Under the pieces are notes generated by a model that had not been told where the DNA came from, did not search any database, and saw only the letters and a program-made list of their open reading frames with translations. Position numbers and translations under genes: made by a program. A stretch of 64,000 bases of DNA. Source: Croceicoccus sp. Ery15 (GTDB taxonomy: Bacteria > Pseudomonadota > Alphaproteobacteria > Sphingomonadales > Sphingomonadaceae). Of this stretch, positions 45,766-53,782 are shown one piece after another. The stretch lies in assembly GCF_020985305.1 (NCBI RefSeq), contig NZ_CP087588.1, forward strand, positions 3,099,501 through 3,163,500, read 5' to 3'. Numbering within the stretch: position 1 is the first letter of the stretch; each line of letters opens with the position of its first letter.

Positions 45766-46848
45766 TCAGTTGGTGCCAAGCCGGCTGTTGTCGTTCGCCG
45801 CATGACGTGCGGGCGCGCTGGCATAGCCGTTATACAGGGTGCGCGTAATCTCTGCGATCTTGGCATTGCGCGCGGCGGGGCCGCTTTGCCCCGTGACATA
45901 GATCGCCACCACCACGACGCGCCCGTCGGGCATGGTGATAAAGCCGACGTCGCTGGCGGTCTTGTTCAGGGTGCCGGTCTTGTGGCCGAAATTGGTCCCG
46001 CTGGGCAGACCGGCCTTGATCCGCGTGCTGCCGGTGATCGTGCGCGTCATCGCGCCGACCAGCAGGCCGCGACTTGCCGGAGAAAGCCATTTGCCCTGAT
46101 GGATGCCCGCGATCAGCTGCACCATCTCGTCAGGCGGTGTGCTGTCGCGCACGTCGACATGGCGTGACAGGTCGAATTCCCAACGGTCGCGCACAAGCGT
46201 GGCGATATCGCGGTCGATACGGAAATTCATCAGGCCGGTGTTCTTGCGCACCCAGTCGTTCACGGCCTGCGGTCCGCCCACCACGGCCAGCAGCGCATCG
46301 GTCGCCTGATTGTCGGAACGGGTGATCATGCGTTCCAGCAGGGTCTGCGCGCTCATCATCTCGCCCTTGCGGACGGGGGCGACCTTGCTGGAAAACGGTT
46401 CGGAAGCGACCGGCACCAACAGCGGATAGCGATCGAACAGGCTGTATTTACCCGCATCCACGCCCGCCAGAAAAGTCGCGGCCACTGCGATCTTCGACGT
46501 GCTGGCCATGGGAAACGGCTCATTACCCTGGATAGAGACTGTCCGGCCCGTGGTCAGGTCAAGGGCGGCCACGCCGATGCGGCCCTGCGATTGCGGAGCA
46601 ACGGCGAAAAGCTGGCGGCGGAACTGTTCGGGGACGGGATCGCCCGCCATTTGCGAATTGCGCTGCGAATCGAGGATGGCCCCTTCGGGCCCGTTGAGGA
46701 ATTCCTCGAATGTCTGCGCTTGCGGATGCTTGTCCTGTGCCGGTGCGGCAGGCGCGAATCCCAGTGCGGAGGCGGCCAGAAAGCCGATTCCGTAACGACG
46801 AATGGCAACGCCCGCGCGGCGCAGCTTGTGCGATGACAGTCCCTTCAT
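45766..46848 (-). CDS. Class A beta-lactamase-like serine hydrolase
   Basis: A periplasmic penicillin-recognising enzyme. The leader is a signal peptide ending APAQ (about residue 38). The catalytic SxxK is STSK near residue 116, the SDN motif is in ITRSDNQATD, and the KTG motif is in FGHKTGTLN, so the full class A set is present. A Glu in DRWEFDL aligns with Glu166, with Ser where Asn170 usually is. The distance from SDN to this Glu is about 10 residues longer than in TEM. Activity on beta-lactams is plausible but not shown; it may be a chromosomal relative with another role. Confidence 0.85.
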   Translation of the reverse strand: MKGLSSHKLRRAGVAIRRYGIGFLAASALGFAPAAPAQDKHPQAQTFEEFLNGPEGAILDSQRNSQMAGDPVPEQFRRQLFAVAPQSQGRIGVAALDLTTGRTVSIQGNEPFPMASTSKIAVAATFLAGVDAGKYSLFDRYPLLVPVASEPFSSKVAPVRKGEMMSAQTLLERMITRSDNQATDALLAVVGGPQAVNDWVRKNTGLMNFRIDRDIATLVRDRWEFDLSRHVDVRDSTPPDEMVQLIAGIHQGKWLSPASRGLLVGAMTRTITGSTRIKAGLPSGTNFGHKTGTLNKTASDVGFITMPDGRVVVVAIYVTGQSGPAARNAKIAEITRTLYNGYASAPARHAANDNSRLGTN

Positions 46849-46937
46849 GGACGCAATCCTATCAAAGTCCCGATGTTCATAAGATGAACGAAGCGCGCAT
46901 TTTGCTCAAGCACCGACAGAAACCTTGTGGACGGCGG

Positions 46938-47120
46938 CTAGGTTTCGTCGCGGTCCGGCACGCAATCGCCGGCATTCTGCGCGCTTTCGTGCGCATCCGA
47001 TGCCGAAATGGCGCGCGCCTGTGCCTTGCGGCGGCGCAGATTGGCGCGAAGCTGCGCCGCAAGCCGTTCTTCACGCGTTTGGGCGGGGGTGTTGCCTGTG
47101 TTTTTGCCGTCACTTGCCAT
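46938..47120 (-). CDS. Small basic protein with RRRKAQARA motif
   Basis: A 60-residue protein. The core EERLAAQLRANLRRRKAQARA matches a small uncharacterised protein recurring in Sphingomonadales; the remainder is acidic and Ser/Asp-rich (ISASDAHESAQNAG). No ribosome site is obvious upstream of the ATG, and the frame extends further, so the N-terminus is not secure. No function can be assigned. Confidence 0.6.
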   Translation of the reverse strand: MASDGKNTGNTPAQTREERLAAQLRANLRRRKAQARAISASDAHESAQNAGDCVPDRDET

Positions 47121-47249
47121 GGCGGTTTCATCGCATTCCGTTGCCGCGGTGACAAGCGGGCGAGGCTGTGCTTGACAAGCGCTGCGCACCCCGCCAATAG
47201 CGCGCCCTCGCAAGACGCCGATGTGCCTTTCGCATGTTCGTTGCGCCGG

Positions 47250-47324
47250 GCTGCTGTAGCTCAGTGGTAGAGCGCACCCTTGGTAAGGGTGAGGTCGGGA
47301 GTTCAATCCTCCCCAGCAGCACCA
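47250..47324 (+). tRNA. tRNA-Thr (anticodon GGT)
   Basis: A complete cloverleaf: acceptor GCTGCTG/CAGCAGC, D arm with AGTGGTAG, anticodon stem CACCC/GGGTG with loop TTGGTAA (anticodon GGT, reading ACC and ACU), T arm with GTTCAATC, discriminator A, and an encoded CCA end. It is a single gene with no tRNA neighbours. Confidence 0.97.
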
Positions 47325-47379
47325 TTCCCCGACATATGTCCTGCAATGATGCAGAATTTCGTGCAAGCGGCGTTAGCTT

Positions 47380-47398
47380 GGTGACATTGACTGTCACC
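47380..47398. repeat. Perfect inverted repeat GGTGACA-TTGAC-TGTCACC
   Basis: A 7-bp perfect inverted repeat with a 5-nt centre lies about 55 bp after the tRNA and 117 bp before the pilin-like gene. It is followed by TT. It may be a weak terminator for the tRNA or an operator for the next gene; the sequence does not decide which. Confidence 0.4.
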
Positions 47399-47514
47399 TT
47401 CCTAAAACGCTTTGCGCGCGCCGCGTTTTCCCGACTTAACCTATCCGAAACGGCCAGCATGCTAGGGGGCAGACTGCCGTGGGGACAGGTTCAGGCCATG
47501 AAAGGGATAGTGCG

Positions 47515-47946
47515 ATGAATGACCGCACCGGAAAACTCCGCACCGGATTTTCACGCCTTCGCAGCTTTCGCCGGAACGAGCTGGGGACCAGCTCTTCGGA
47601 ATATGCGCTGATTCTGGGCGTCGTCGGCGTTGGTGTCGGCGCGGCGACGCTCGTGCTGGGCGCCAATGTCGGTTCTTCGATGAACGGCAAGGTGGGTGAT
47701 TTCGATGTCGCCTATCCCGGTAAGACCAATGGAAGTGGTGGCGGTGGCGGCGGTGCTTCGCCTTCGCCGACACCCACACCTTCGCCGACACCCACACCTA
47801 CTCCTACTCCGACACCCACGCCGACCCCGACCCCGACCCCTACACCCGGTAACGGTAACGGTAACGGTAACGGGAATGGAAACGGTAATGGCAACGGAAA
47901 CGGAGGTAATGGGAACGGCAACGGTAACGGCAATAACAAGCCATAG
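47515..47946 (+). CDS. Flp-pilin-like protein with Pro-Thr and Gly-Asn repeat tail
   Basis: The 143-residue protein starts with a basic segment (MNDRTGKLRTGFSRLRSFRRN) and a pilin-type hydrophobic stretch (SSSEYALILGVVGVGVGAATLV), with Glu-Tyr at the beginning of the helix as in Flp pilins (which have GxxxxEY). Residue ~85 onward is low complexity: a (PT/SPT)n linker of about 30 residues, then (GN)n to the C-terminus. The DNA here is a tandem repeat of 6-base units. An AAAGGGA ribosome site supports the ATG. It is probably a surface or pilus-associated protein. No tad or prepilin peptidase genes are in this window. Confidence 0.65.
   Translation: MNDRTGKLRTGFSRLRSFRRNELGTSSSEYALILGVVGVGVGAATLVLGANVGSSMNGKVGDFDVAYPGKTNGSGGGGGGASPSPTPTPSPTPTPTPTPTPTPTPTPTPTPGNGNGNGNGNGNGNGNGNGGNGNGNGNGNNKP
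47755..47935 (+). repeat. Coding microsatellite: (CGACACCCA-like)n and (GGTAAC-like)n
   Basis: Within the pilin-like gene, about 95 bp encode alternating Pro and Thr through imperfect repeats of CCGACACCCA and CCCCGACC units, followed by about 85 bp of GGTAAC/GGAAAC units encoding Gly-Asn. The repeat unit is a multiple of three, so copy-number change would alter length without breaking the frame. Confidence 0.85.
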
Positions 47947-47965
47947 CCTTGACGTCAGGGTCCGG

Positions 47966-48020
47966 AAACAAGCCGGCCCGGAACCGCGTGTTTGATCGCG
48001 CGATTCCGGGCCGGTTGTTT
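47966..48020 (+). terminator. Long hairpin after the pilin-like gene
   Basis: AAACAAGCCGGCCCGGAA pairs with TTCCGGGCCGGTTGTTT, with inner CGCG/CGCG pairs. It is about 20 bp past the stop. It ends in TTTAT, a short T tract, consistent with termination. Confidence 0.65.
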
Positions 48021-48051
48021 ATCCGCCGACGATGTCAGCTCGGTCTGCCCT

Positions 48052-48417
48052 TCAATTGCATTTCGGATGACGACCGATATCGCGGATGTCGTAAACGCGT
48101 CCATCAGCCATGGTCACTTGCAGGCACTGTTCCGACGATGACCGGTTCCAGATCGTATAGCCGGTCGATCCGGACTTGAACCCGTCGACATTGCGGAAAC
48201 CGCGACGCTGCAGTTCGGTCTCCATGCTCGATCCGCGCATGCCTTTCACATCGTCAAAGCGCACTTTTTCAGTGTTGCCGCCATGACCCGAATGGTGGTG
48301 CGGCGTGTTGTGTTCGCGCTGTTCCGTTCCCGCGCTATAGCCGCTGGAATAGGCGTCGGAGCATTGATAGTTCTGATAGGACTTGCTGTGGAGACCGTTG
48401 CCGGCGACGACGGGCAA
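48052..48417 (-). CDS. Hypothetical protein, N-terminus uncertain, possibly 5'-truncated
   Basis: A C-terminal domain of about 60 residues is well formed: VKGMRGSSMETELQRRGF, then NVDGFKSGSTGYTIWN and QCLQVTMADGRVYDIRDIG. I recall similar stand-alone periplasmic domains in sphingomonads but cannot name the family. The N-terminal 55 residues are His/Ser/Gly-rich. The only possible start upstream is a TTG without a ribosome site, just after an in-frame stop and only 20 bp from the GNAT stop, and no signal peptide is visible. Either translation starts later (at Met in KGMRGSS) or the 5' end was lost or frameshifted. Confidence 0.45.
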   Translation of the reverse strand: MPVVAGNGLHSKSYQNYQCSDAYSSGYSAGTEQREHNTPHHHSGHGGNTEKVRFDDVKGMRGSSMETELQRRGFRNVDGFKSGSTGYTIWNRSSSEQCLQVTMADGRVYDIRDIGRHPKCN

Positions 48418-48436
48418 AAAACTTCAGATTTTAAGT

Positions 48437-48727
48437 TCAGGCGCGCAGATCGGACCATTCGGGATGGCGGCGGAACGCTGCCTCGACATAGGAGCATTGC
48501 GGCACGATGCGGAAACCCTCGCTGCGCGCATCCGCGATCAGCGCGTCGACCAGACGGCCCGCAATGCCGCGCCCGCCGATTTCGGGCGGAACCAGCGTGT
48601 GATCGGCCACCAGCACATCGCCGCGCTTTTGATAGGTCAGCCGCCCGATGGCGTTGCTGTCCGCCGGATGGGCCCGATATTCACCGCGGGTTTCCTCGTC
48701 ATGGCGGGTGATTTCCAGATCGTCCAT
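48437..48727 (-). CDS. GNAT family N-acetyltransferase (small YjdJ-type)
   Basis: A short GCN5-related acetyltransferase of 96 residues. The acetyl-CoA-binding part reads VPPEIGGRGIAGRLVDALIADARSEGFRIVPQC, given in part, with the R/QxxGxG/A pattern as RGIAGRL. An AGGAG ribosome site precedes the chosen ATG. The substrate is unknown; proteins of this small type are widespread and uncharacterised. It lies 61 bp behind the yggS gene and may be cotranscribed with it. Confidence 0.85.
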   Translation of the reverse strand: MDDLEITRHDEETRGEYRAHPADSNAIGRLTYQKRGDVLVADHTLVPPEIGGRGIAGRLVDALIADARSEGFRIVPQCSYVEAAFRRHPEWSDLRA

Positions 48728-48788
48728 CGTGGCTCCTTTCAGGGGGGTTTCTTTGAAACGGCAGCGCTCGACAGGCGTTCCGCCAGCC

Positions 48789-49445
48789 CTAGCCGCGTGC
48801 GCCAAACAGGGCGGAGCCGACGCGCACATGGGTCGCGCCCAGCATGATCGCGGTTTCGAAATCCCCGCTCATTCCCATCGACAGGCCGGAAACGCCATTG
48901 TCCGCGGCGATCTTGGCTAGCAGCGCGAAATAAGGGGCGGCCTCCAAATCGAAGGGGGGCACGCACATCAGCCCCGCGATGTCGATGCCCGCATCGCGCG
49001 CCGCCGCCAGCAGGGCAGGCGTGTCGGCAATCGGACAGCCGCCCTTTTGCTCCTCTGCCCCGATATTCACTTGCACGAAGCACGGAATGCGGCGGTCCGC
49101 CTTGTCCATCGCCTTGGCCAGCGCGGTGACAAGGCCGGGCCGGTCGAGCGAGTGGATCGCATCGAACATGGCCACCGCATCGTCCGCCTTGTTCGACTGC
49201 AACTGGCCGACAAGGTGCAATTGCGCATCGGGAAATGCATCGCGCAGAGCGGGCCATTTCTCTTGCGCTTCCTGCACGCGGTTTTCGCCGAACAGGCGGT
49301 GGCCCGCGTCCAGCAGCGGGCGGATGCGCTCTGCCGGACGGGTCTTGGAAATGGCCACCAGCGACACCTCTGCCGGCTTGCGGCGGGCGATTTTGGCGGC
49401 GTGGGCGATCCTGTCGCGGGTTTCCTGAAGCGCTGGCACGGTCAT
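48789..49445 (-). CDS. YggS-type pyridoxal phosphate homeostasis protein
   Basis: This alanine-racemase-like PLP-binding protein has no clear enzymatic activity and helps regulate PLP levels. The PLP-binding Lys is in VSLVAISKTRPAERIRP near residue 34. HLVGQLQSNKA, VQVNIGAEEQKGG and GLSMGMSGDFETAI with the family's phosphate-binding serine/glycine stretch are all present. Length is 218 residues, typical. It is divergent from the ThiE-like gene with a gap of 22 bp. Confidence 0.93.
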   Translation of the reverse strand: MTVPALQETRDRIAHAAKIARRKPAEVSLVAISKTRPAERIRPLLDAGHRLFGENRVQEAQEKWPALRDAFPDAQLHLVGQLQSNKADDAVAMFDAIHSLDRPGLVTALAKAMDKADRRIPCFVQVNIGAEEQKGGCPIADTPALLAAARDAGIDIAGLMCVPPFDLEAAPYFALLAKIAADNGVSGLSMGMSGDFETAIMLGATHVRVGSALFGARG

Positions 49446-49467
49446 CGCGCGCTGCTATAGCGGGGAT

Positions 49468-50061
49468 GTGACGATCCGCCAGCCCCCCAATTCCCGTAAG
49501 CCCGCCAAATCGCAACGGCTGCCATGGCTGTGGCTTGTCAGCGATGCGCGCAACGATGCCGCGCTGGAACGGGTGCTGCGCTGTCTGCCGCGGGGAAGCG
49601 GGCTGGTGTTCCGGCATTATCAACTGCGTCCCGAAAAGCGGCGGCAGCGGTTCGACCGGCTGGCCCGTATCGCGCGGGGCAGGGGGCATGTGGTCGCGCT
49701 GTCGGGAACGGCGCGGCAAGCGCGCGACTGGGGCGCGCAGGCGGTGTATGGCCCGCCCCAGCGGCTGGGCGGCGCGGCGGGGTTGTTGCGGCTGGCGACG
49801 GTGCATTCGATGCGCGAACTGGGTGCGGCGCGGCGGGCGGGGGCGGATCTGGTGTTTGTCTCGCCGGTGTTTCCCACGCGGTCGCATCACGGCGGCGCGG
49901 TTCTGGGGCCGCTGCGTGCCCTGCTGCTGGCGCGGCAGGCGGGCGGCGGCGCGATCTTGCTGGGCGGCATGGACCGCGCCCGTTTCCGTGCCTTTGCCGC
50001 GATCCACCATGTTCATGGCTGGGCCGCTATCGACGGACTGTCCACACGGTTTTCCACGTGA
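49468..50061 (+). CDS. Thiamine phosphate synthase-like (ThiE/TenI) protein, divergent
   Basis: A 197-residue TIM-barrel protein. The C-terminal half resembles ThiE/TenI: TVHSMRELGAARRAGADLVFVSPVFPTRSH, followed by LLGGMDRARF. The N-terminal half does not show the usual HxGQ-type motif of thiamine phosphate synthases (AVYGPPQRLG stands there), so the catalytic role is uncertain. The start used is GTG. It is very G+C-rich. No other thi gene is adjacent and no TPP riboswitch precedes it. Confidence 0.7.
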   Translation: MTIRQPPNSRKPAKSQRLPWLWLVSDARNDAALERVLRCLPRGSGLVFRHYQLRPEKRRQRFDRLARIARGRGHVVALSGTARQARDWGAQAVYGPPQRLGGAAGLLRLATVHSMRELGAARRAGADLVFVSPVFPTRSHHGGAVLGPLRALLLARQAGGGAILLGGMDRARFRAFAAIHHVHGWAAIDGLSTRFST

Positions 50062-50176
50062 CGGCGCACAGGTAATCCACAGATCGCGGCGAAACCCCCG
50101 CTGCGATTGACCCGGATTCCGCCAGCGCGGATAATCGCGCACCATTCACCCGCTTGAAATACGAAGGGAACGCGCG

Positions 50177-52555
50177 ATGGCGACACGCGCAAAACAGGCG
50201 CCGGACTGGCGTGCGGCGATCAGGGCCAGTTTCAACCGCAGCGCCGAGCTGGTCGGCGCGGTGGCGCTGATCCTGCTGGCACTGTTTCTGGCGCTGGCGA
50301 TGGCCAGCTATTCGCAGACCGATCCCTCGCTTTCGACGGCAGCGGGCGGGCAGGCGCAAAACTGGATGGGCGGCGCGGGTGCTGTCGCGGCCGATCTGCT
50401 GTTCATGATGTTCGGCGGCATGGCCGTTCTGTTGCTGCCCCTGCTTTATGTCTTCGCCCGCCGCCTGTGGCAATTGGCCGAGCACGAAGAGGAGGAAAGC
50501 GCCGTCAGCTGGAAACGCCGCTGGGGTCGCCCCTTGCTGATGCTGGTGGCGGCCATGCTGCTGCTGTCCAGCGTGCTGGCGCTGCTGTTCGACGGGCCGG
50601 TGTGGGACCTTCCGGCGGGGCTGGGCGGGCTGTCGGGCCTGCTGGGCGCCAAGGCGATACAGGGGCTGGGCGGACTGGCTCCCGATCCGTGGTCGGACTG
50701 GCTGGTGCTGGCGCTGTCGATCGTGGCGCTGGCGGCGGGCGCGGGTCTTGCGGGCCGCGTGTTTGCCATCGACTGGGCCGGATTGCTGACCCTGCCCGCG
50801 ATGCTGCGCCGCGAACCGGCAGAGGAGGGCGAGGTCAAGCCGAAGCCAGTCAAACCCGCGCGTCAGCCGAAACAGGCGGTGGAGCGCGCGCCTGCCATCG
50901 ACGATTTCGACGATGACGACATCCCCTTCGACACGCCCGAGCCCGCGCCGCGCCGCGCGCCCGAAATCGCGGACCCGTCCCTGGCGCCCAAGCCTGCCGC
51001 CGCGCCCAAGAAACCCAAGCAGCGCGAATTGTTCGGGCAGGATTTCCAGCTGCCCAGTTCGGACCTGCTGGCCGAACCGCCGGACCAGTCGGGCAAGGTG
51101 ATCGACAAATCCGCGCTGGAGGCGAATGCCCGCCTGCTGGAAACCGTGCTGGAGGATTTCAACGTCAAGGGCGAGATTACGGCGGTGCGCACCGGCCCCG
51201 TCGTCACCATGTACGAGCTGGAACCCGCGCCGGGGATCAAGGCTGCCCGCGTCATCGGCCTTGCCGAGGATATCGCCCGTAACATGAGCGCGATTTCGGC
51301 GCGTGTATCGGCCATTCCGGGCAAGACCGTGATGGGCATCGAACTGCCCAATGCCGACCGGCAGACCGTGGCGCTGCGCGAGCTGATCACCAGCGCCGCT
51401 TTCGTCGATCACAAGGGGATGCTGCCGATCATCCTAGGCAAGGATATCGCGGGCGAGCCGATCGTCGCCGACCTTGCGGCCATGCCGCATCTGCTGGTCG
51501 CTGGCACCACCGGTTCGGGTAAGTCGGTCGGCCTCAACTGCATCCTTCTGTCGCTGCTTTACAATTTCACGCCCGAGGAAGTGCGCCTGATCCTGATCGA
51601 TCCCAAGGTGCTCGAACTCAAGAGCTATGACGACATCCCGCACCTCCTCTCGCCCGTGGTGACAGAGCCGCCCAAGTCGGTGCGCGCGCTGAAATGGGCG
51701 GTCGAGGAGATGGAGCGCCGCTATCGCATGATGTCGAGCATCGGCGCGCGCAACCTCGTCAGCTTCAACGAACGCGTCCGCAATGCCGCGGCCAAGGGCA
51801 AGCCGCTGGGCCGCCGCGTGCAGACCGGCTTCGACCCCGAAACCGGCGAGGAAATGTTCGAGGAAGAACAGCTGGATTACGAAGTGCTGCCCCAGATCGT
51901 GCTGGTGGTGGACGAGCTGGCCGACCTGATGATCACCGTCGGCAAGGAGATCGAGGTTCTGATCCAGCGCCTGAGCCAGAAATCGCGTGCGGCGGGCATA
52001 CACCTCATCATGGCGACGCAGCGCCCGTCGGTCGATGTCATCACCGGCGTGATCAAGGCGAACATGCCGACGCGTATTTCGTTCCATGTGACCAGCCGGA
52101 TCGACAGCCGCACCATTCTGGGCGAACAGGGCGCCGAACAGCTGCTGGGCAAGGGCGACATGCTGTACAAGGCCAGCAGCCGCCCGATCACCCGTGTCCA
52201 CGGCCCGTTCGTATCGGACGAGGAAGTGGAGGCCGTGGCTGAACACTGGCGCGGGCAGGGCGAACCTTCCTATGTCGACAGCGTGACCGAAGAGCCCGAG
52301 GATGGCGGAGGCTTTGCCTTTGACGATCTGGAAGGCGGATCGGACAATCCCGAGGACCGCAAATATATGCAGGTCTGCCAGATGGTGTTCGAAAACCAGA
52401 AGGCATCGGCCAGCTGGATCCAGCGCCAGATGGGCGTGGGGTACAACACCGCGTCCAAGTGGATCGAGCGGATGGAAAAGGACGGGCTGGTCGGTCCGGC
52501 CAACCATGTCGGCCGCCGCGAAATCTATCGCGACCGCGACGGGCAGGCGCTGTAG
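50177..52555 (+). CDS. ftsK: DNA translocase FtsK
   Basis: FtsK pumps DNA and coordinates chromosome segregation with division. Four membrane helices lie in about the first 200 residues (LILLALFLALAMASYS; MAVLLLPLLYVFARR; LLMLVAAMLLLSSVLALLF; LVLALSIVALAAGAGLAG). A Pro/Ala/Lys linker follows. The motor domain has Walker A GTTGSGKSVGLN near residue 443 and Walker B IVLVVDELADLMI near 575. The C-terminal winged-helix gamma domain reads SASWIQRQMGVGYNTASKWI, which recognises KOPS. Length is 792, on the short side but typical for alphaproteobacteria. Confidence 0.97.
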   Translation: MATRAKQAPDWRAAIRASFNRSAELVGAVALILLALFLALAMASYSQTDPSLSTAAGGQAQNWMGGAGAVAADLLFMMFGGMAVLLLPLLYVFARRLWQLAEHEEEESAVSWKRRWGRPLLMLVAAMLLLSSVLALLFDGPVWDLPAGLGGLSGLLGAKAIQGLGGLAPDPWSDWLVLALSIVALAAGAGLAGRVFAIDWAGLLTLPAMLRREPAEEGEVKPKPVKPARQPKQAVERAPAIDDFDDDDIPFDTPEPAPRRAPEIADPSLAPKPAAAPKKPKQRELFGQDFQLPSSDLLAEPPDQSGKVIDKSALEANARLLETVLEDFNVKGEITAVRTGPVVTMYELEPAPGIKAARVIGLAEDIARNMSAISARVSAIPGKTVMGIELPNADRQTVALRELITSAAFVDHKGMLPIILGKDIAGEPIVADLAAMPHLLVAGTTGSGKSVGLNCILLSLLYNFTPEEVRLILIDPKVLELKSYDDIPHLLSPVVTEPPKSVRALKWAVEEMERRYRMMSSIGARNLVSFNERVRNAAAKGKPLGRRVQTGFDPETGEEMFEEEQLDYEVLPQIVLVVDELADLMITVGKEIEVLIQRLSQKSRAAGIHLIMATQRPSVDVITGVIKANMPTRISFHVTSRIDSRTILGEQGAEQLLGKGDMLYKASSRPITRVHGPFVSDEEVEAVAEHWRGQGEPSYVDSVTEEPEDGGGFAFDDLEGGSDNPEDRKYMQVCQMVFENQKASASWIQRQMGVGYNTASKWIERMEKDGLVGPANHVGRREIYRDRDGQAL

Positions 52556-52760
52556 GCGGCGCGATCAGGGTGACAAAGGTGACACCGTGTCACCCTGCCG
52601 TCACCCTGCTGGCATCCGGCGCAAGCCCGCGCAAAAGCTGGCGTTGCGGCCCATTGGGTCACATATCGGGCCAATGGCGGAAAGCGGACAATGCGAAAGA
52701 GCGTTGAGCCCGAACGCTAGCGCGCGATCGCCGTGTAGGACAGCGAAAGCCGCGCGCGCA

Positions 52761-53738
52761 TCATGCCGCCGCGCTGCCGAAGAACATGTCTTCGGGACTG
52801 CTGATCGTTGCGGTGCCGCGCCCGTTCGCCTTGGCGGCATATAGGGCGGCATCGGCGCAGGACAGCACTTCCGACAGCGAATAGCCCGGTGTGTCGATGG
52901 CGGCGACGCCAACGGTGCCCGTCACATTGATCGGTTTCGACCGGAACATCATGTCCAGCCGCAACGCATCGACCAGCCGTTCGGTGGTCTTCCCGATTGC
53001 GGCGACCATGTCTGCATCGGTGAACAGCACGACGAATTCGTCGCCGCCCAGCCGCGCCGCAAAGCTGGAGCGCAGCCATGGTTGCCGCATCGCCTGCGCT
53101 GCCGCGCGCAACATCTCGTCCCCAGCCTTGTGGCCGTAACCGTCGTTGATCTGCTTGAAATGGTCGAGGTCGAACAGCGCAAGGGCGAAGGGGCGGAATC
53201 GTTCGGACGACAGGCATTCGAACCGCCGGGTGAAATGGCGACGGTTGGGCAGTTCGGTCAGATCGTCGGTCAGCGACGCCTTTTCCAGCCGGCGTTCGAT
53301 TTCATGGCTGGCGCTGACGTCCTGAAACGCGCCGACGATGGCGCTGATCCTGCCGTCGCGGAACTGCGGATCGCCCAGCGCCCGCACGCGCTTCGTCTTG
53401 CCGCAGGCGGATGTGAAATCCAGTTCGAGATCATAGGCGATCCCGTCATTGATCGCGCCGTCCAGCGCGCGCATCAGCCTTTGCCGGTCATAAAGGGGAT
53501 AGAACGAGAGCGCCTTTTCGACATCGGGCACGGGGCCATATTCCATGTCGTGGATGGCAAAAACCTGTTCCGACCAGTCCAGACAGTCATCGGCAAGGTC
53601 GAGCCGCCAGAACCCGATCTGCGCCATTTGTTCGACGCGGCGGATGATCCGGCCCAGCTCGTCGAAACCGTTACCATATGCCGATCGCGTGCCCGAAGTG
53701 GCCGCGGCCATCAGTTGCCTGTACAGATACATTCCCAT
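52761..53738 (-). CDS. Diguanylate cyclase with PAS-like sensor domain
   Basis: This soluble cyclase makes cyclic di-GMP from GTP. The N-terminal part is PAS/PAC-like (RRVEQMAQIGFWRLDLADDC to ISAIVGAFQDVSAS). The GGDEF domain starts near residue 165 (LTDDLTELPNRRHFTRRF) with the catalytic ARLGGDEFVVLF near residue 238. The inhibitory RxxD site is not present (LRSS stands in its place), so no product inhibition through that site is predicted. Upstream lie a TAGGG-N6-CCCTA palindrome and an ACAATTGTTA box also found before the other GGDEF gene. Confidence 0.9.
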   Translation of the reverse strand: MGMYLYRQLMAAATSGTRSAYGNGFDELGRIIRRVEQMAQIGFWRLDLADDCLDWSEQVFAIHDMEYGPVPDVEKALSFYPLYDRQRLMRALDGAINDGIAYDLELDFTSACGKTKRVRALGDPQFRDGRISAIVGAFQDVSASHEIERRLEKASLTDDLTELPNRRHFTRRFECLSSERFRPFALALFDLDHFKQINDGYGHKAGDEMLRAAAQAMRQPWLRSSFAARLGGDEFVVLFTDADMVAAIGKTTERLVDALRLDMMFRSKPINVTGTVGVAAIDTPGYSLSEVLSCADAALYAAKANGRGTATISSPEDMFFGSAAA

Positions 53739-53782
53739 GCAATCTGAATAGCTTGCACAGGCTTAGGGGATGCTGACCAAAT

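Noticed and set aside
46100..46200. Loss of the Glu166 general base in the beta-lactamase-like protein
   Set aside because: A first alignment at RIDRDIATL suggested loss, but DRWEFDL ten residues later matches the DRWEPEL motif, so the Glu is most likely kept.
47755..47935. CRISPR-like array or sequencing artefact in the repeat tract
   Set aside because: The repeats are short coding units within one continuous open frame, without spacers; they encode regular Pro-Thr and Gly-Asn.
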